Below, one piece after another: positions 5,126 to 6,221 of a DNA stretch of 6,221 nt. Source of the DNA: DASPTB01 sp035623615 (GTDB taxonomy: Bacteria > Actinomycetota > UBA4738); NCBI GenBank assembly GCA_035623615.1, contig DASPTB010000260.1, forward strand, positions 1 to 6,221. The letters are read 5' to 3'. The first letter of the stretch is position 1. Every line of letters begins with the position of its first letter. A model generated the notes under the pieces. It did no database searches. It worked only from the letters and a program-made list of their open reading frames with translations, and was not told the DNA's origin. The position numbers were made by a program, and so were the translations under genes.

Positions 5126-6221
5126 TCAGGTCGTCCGGATGCCCTCCGGCATCAGCTCGCCGTGCGCCTCGATCAGCTCGTCGCACATCGAGCGGATGTC
5201 GTCGAGGCGCAGGTTCGCTCCCGCGTTCGGGTCGAGCGCGGCCGCTTGATACACGTGCCGGCGATCGCCCTCGAGCGCCGCCCGCACGGTCAGCTCGACG
5301 ACGTTCAGGAACGTGCGGTTGAGCGCCGCGCACTGCGGCGGGAGCTCGCCCACGGCCGTGGGATGGATGCCGTCGCCGTCGACGGTCGCGGGCACCTCCA
5401 CGCAGCAGCCGACGGGCAGGCTCGCGATCAGCCCGTTGTTGCGCACGTTGACGTACTCGGCCGTCGGGGTGTCGGTCTCGATCCCGTGAATCACGTTCGA
5501 CGCCAGCTCGTTCGCCGGCTCGATCGGGAAGCCGCGCCCGGCCGCCAGCGCCTCCCCGATCTCGCGGTACTCGTCCAGGTTGTCCTCGCTGCGGCGAAGG
5601 TACTCGTCGACGGGGATCCGGTAACGCTCGATCATGTCGTCGTGTCCCATGAACCACGGCACGTACTCGGCGGAGTGCTCGCTCGACTCGGTCGGGAAGA
5701 ACCCGATCTGGCGATACAGCTCGACGCGAACCCGGCGGCCCAGGCCCTCGGGGTCGCGGGCGATGGCGTCGTCCAGCAGGGGATAGAGATTCTCGCCGGT
5801 GGATCGGCGCTCGAAGCGGATCACGAACGCCTGGTGGTTGAACCCCGCGGTCACGTAGTCGATGTCGTGCTCCGGCACGCCGACCGTGCGCGCGAGGAAC
5901 CAGTGCGTAAAGCGAACCGAATGGCAGAGACCGAAGACGCGCTGGTGCGGCGACCCGGCGTAGACACCCCACGGGACCATCGCCATGGGGTTCGTGTAGT
6001 TGAGCAGGAGCGCGTCGGGGCAGACCTCGGCCATGTCCCGGCCGATGTCCGCGACCACGGGAATCGTCCGCAGGCCGAGAAAGATGCCGCCGACGCCGAT
6101 CGTGTCGGCGATCGTCTGCCGCAGCCCGTACTTCTTCGGGATCTCGAAGTCGAGGAGCGTCGACGCGTAGCCGCCGACGCGGATCTCGTTGACGACGTAG
6201 TCGGCCCCGTCGATCGCGGCG
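5126..6221 (-). CDS. melA: GH4 alpha-galactosidase (MelA-like), N-terminus outside the window
   Basis: This is a 364-residue C-terminal fragment of a glycoside hydrolase family 4 enzyme, which cleaves alpha-glycosides by a redox mechanism needing NAD+ and a divalent metal. Numbering within the fragment: VGGY (15-18), DFEIPKKYGLRQTIADT (24-40) and LRTIP (50-54) closely follow remembered MelA sequences of Bacillus and E. coli. NYTNPMAM (74-81) carries the substrate-binding Asn. Cys99 in GLCHSV and His129 in GFNHQAF are the metal ligands. TESSEHSAEYVPWF (177-190), VNVRNNGLI (257-265), GCCVEVP (271-277) and the C-terminal DELIEAHGELMP are also family features. By comparison with the roughly 430-450-residue MelA proteins, about 70-80 residues containing the NAD-binding glycine loop lie beyond position 6221. 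The TGA stop is 94 bases before the regulator's start. Alpha-galactosidase is the best call, but GH4 also holds alpha-glucosidases and alpha-galacturonidases. Confidence 0.9.
   Translation of the reverse strand, partial: AAIDGADYVVNEIRVGGYASTLLDFEIPKKYGLRQTIADTIGVGGIFLGLRTIPVVADIGRDMAEVCPDALLLNYTNPMAMVPWGVYAGSPHQRVFGLCHSVRFTHWFLARTVGVPEHDIDYVTAGFNHQAFVIRFERRSTGENLYPLLDDAIARDPEGLGRRVRVELYRQIGFFPTESSEHSAEYVPWFMGHDDMIERYRIPVDEYLRRSEDNLDEYREIGEALAAGRGFPIEPANELASNVIHGIETDTPTAEYVNVRNNGLIASLPVGCCVEVPATVDGDGIHPTAVGELPPQCAALNRTFLNVVELTVRAALEGDRRHVYQAAALDPNAGANLRLDDIRSMCDELIEAHGELMPEGIRTT

Noticed and set aside
5116..5138. CCGGA...TCCGG inverted repeat at the end of the GH4 gene as a terminator
   Set aside because: The stem is 5 base pairs with a 13-base loop, spans the stop codon and has no T-run, so it does not qualify as an intrinsic terminator.
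5028..5972. Second minus-strand open frame over the GH4 gene
   Set aside because: It is out of frame with the well-conserved GH4 protein and is Arg/Gly/Pro-rich without motifs.
1..6221. Mobile elements, CRISPR arrays, tRNA or rRNA genes
   Set aside because: I saw no transposase, direct-repeat array, RNA-gene-like segment or attachment-site-like duplication. The window is accounted for by metabolic genes and two short gaps.

Overview
The window is very G+C-rich with strong G/C bias at third codon positions. Several genes start with GTG, and long spurious open frames run antisense to the real genes. This suits a high-GC bacterium, most likely an actinobacterial lineage or a similarly GC-rich soil or aquatic group; I cannot name the taxon more closely. 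Every real gene lies on the minus strand, so transcription runs from position 6221 down to 1.

In order of transcription: the 3' part of a glycoside hydrolase family 4 gene of the MelA alpha-galactosidase type (6221-5126, start outside the window); a 94-base gap; an IclR-family regulator (5031-4213); a 67-base gap; then a tight five-gene run. The run is ridA (4145-3762), a D-serine dehydratase/D-threonine aldolase-family PLP enzyme (3765-2662), a classical short-chain dehydrogenase (2665-1907), a UlaG-like metallo-beta-lactamase-fold hydrolase (1904-1059, or from GTG 1910) and a zinc-dependent medium-chain dehydrogenase (1062-61). Neighbouring genes in the run overlap by 4 bases (GTGA or ATGA) or nearly so, which implies one polycistronic, translationally coupled unit. 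Only 60 bases follow the last gene, and no next gene can be defined there.

The most useful unlisted signal is a repeated inverted motif, ACGGAAC-N3-GTTC. It occurs once in each of the two gaps flanking the IclR gene (5059-5073 and 4183-4201). This is the spacing and size expected of an IclR-family operator. It suggests that the regulator controls itself and the ridA-to-dehydrogenase operon.

The enzymes look like a catabolic set: a glycosidase that releases a sugar, two NAD(P)-dependent dehydrogenases, a lactonase-like hydrolase, a PLP enzyme acting on beta-hydroxy-D-amino acids, and RidA, which hydrolyses the enamine/imine products of such PLP enzymes. My hypothesis is oxidative breakdown of an amino sugar: sugar to lactone to amino-sugar acid (a beta-hydroxy-D-amino acid) to 2-keto-3-deoxy sugar acid plus ammonia. 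The individual family calls are firm. The pathway is inference, and its transporter, kinase and aldolase would have to lie outside the window.
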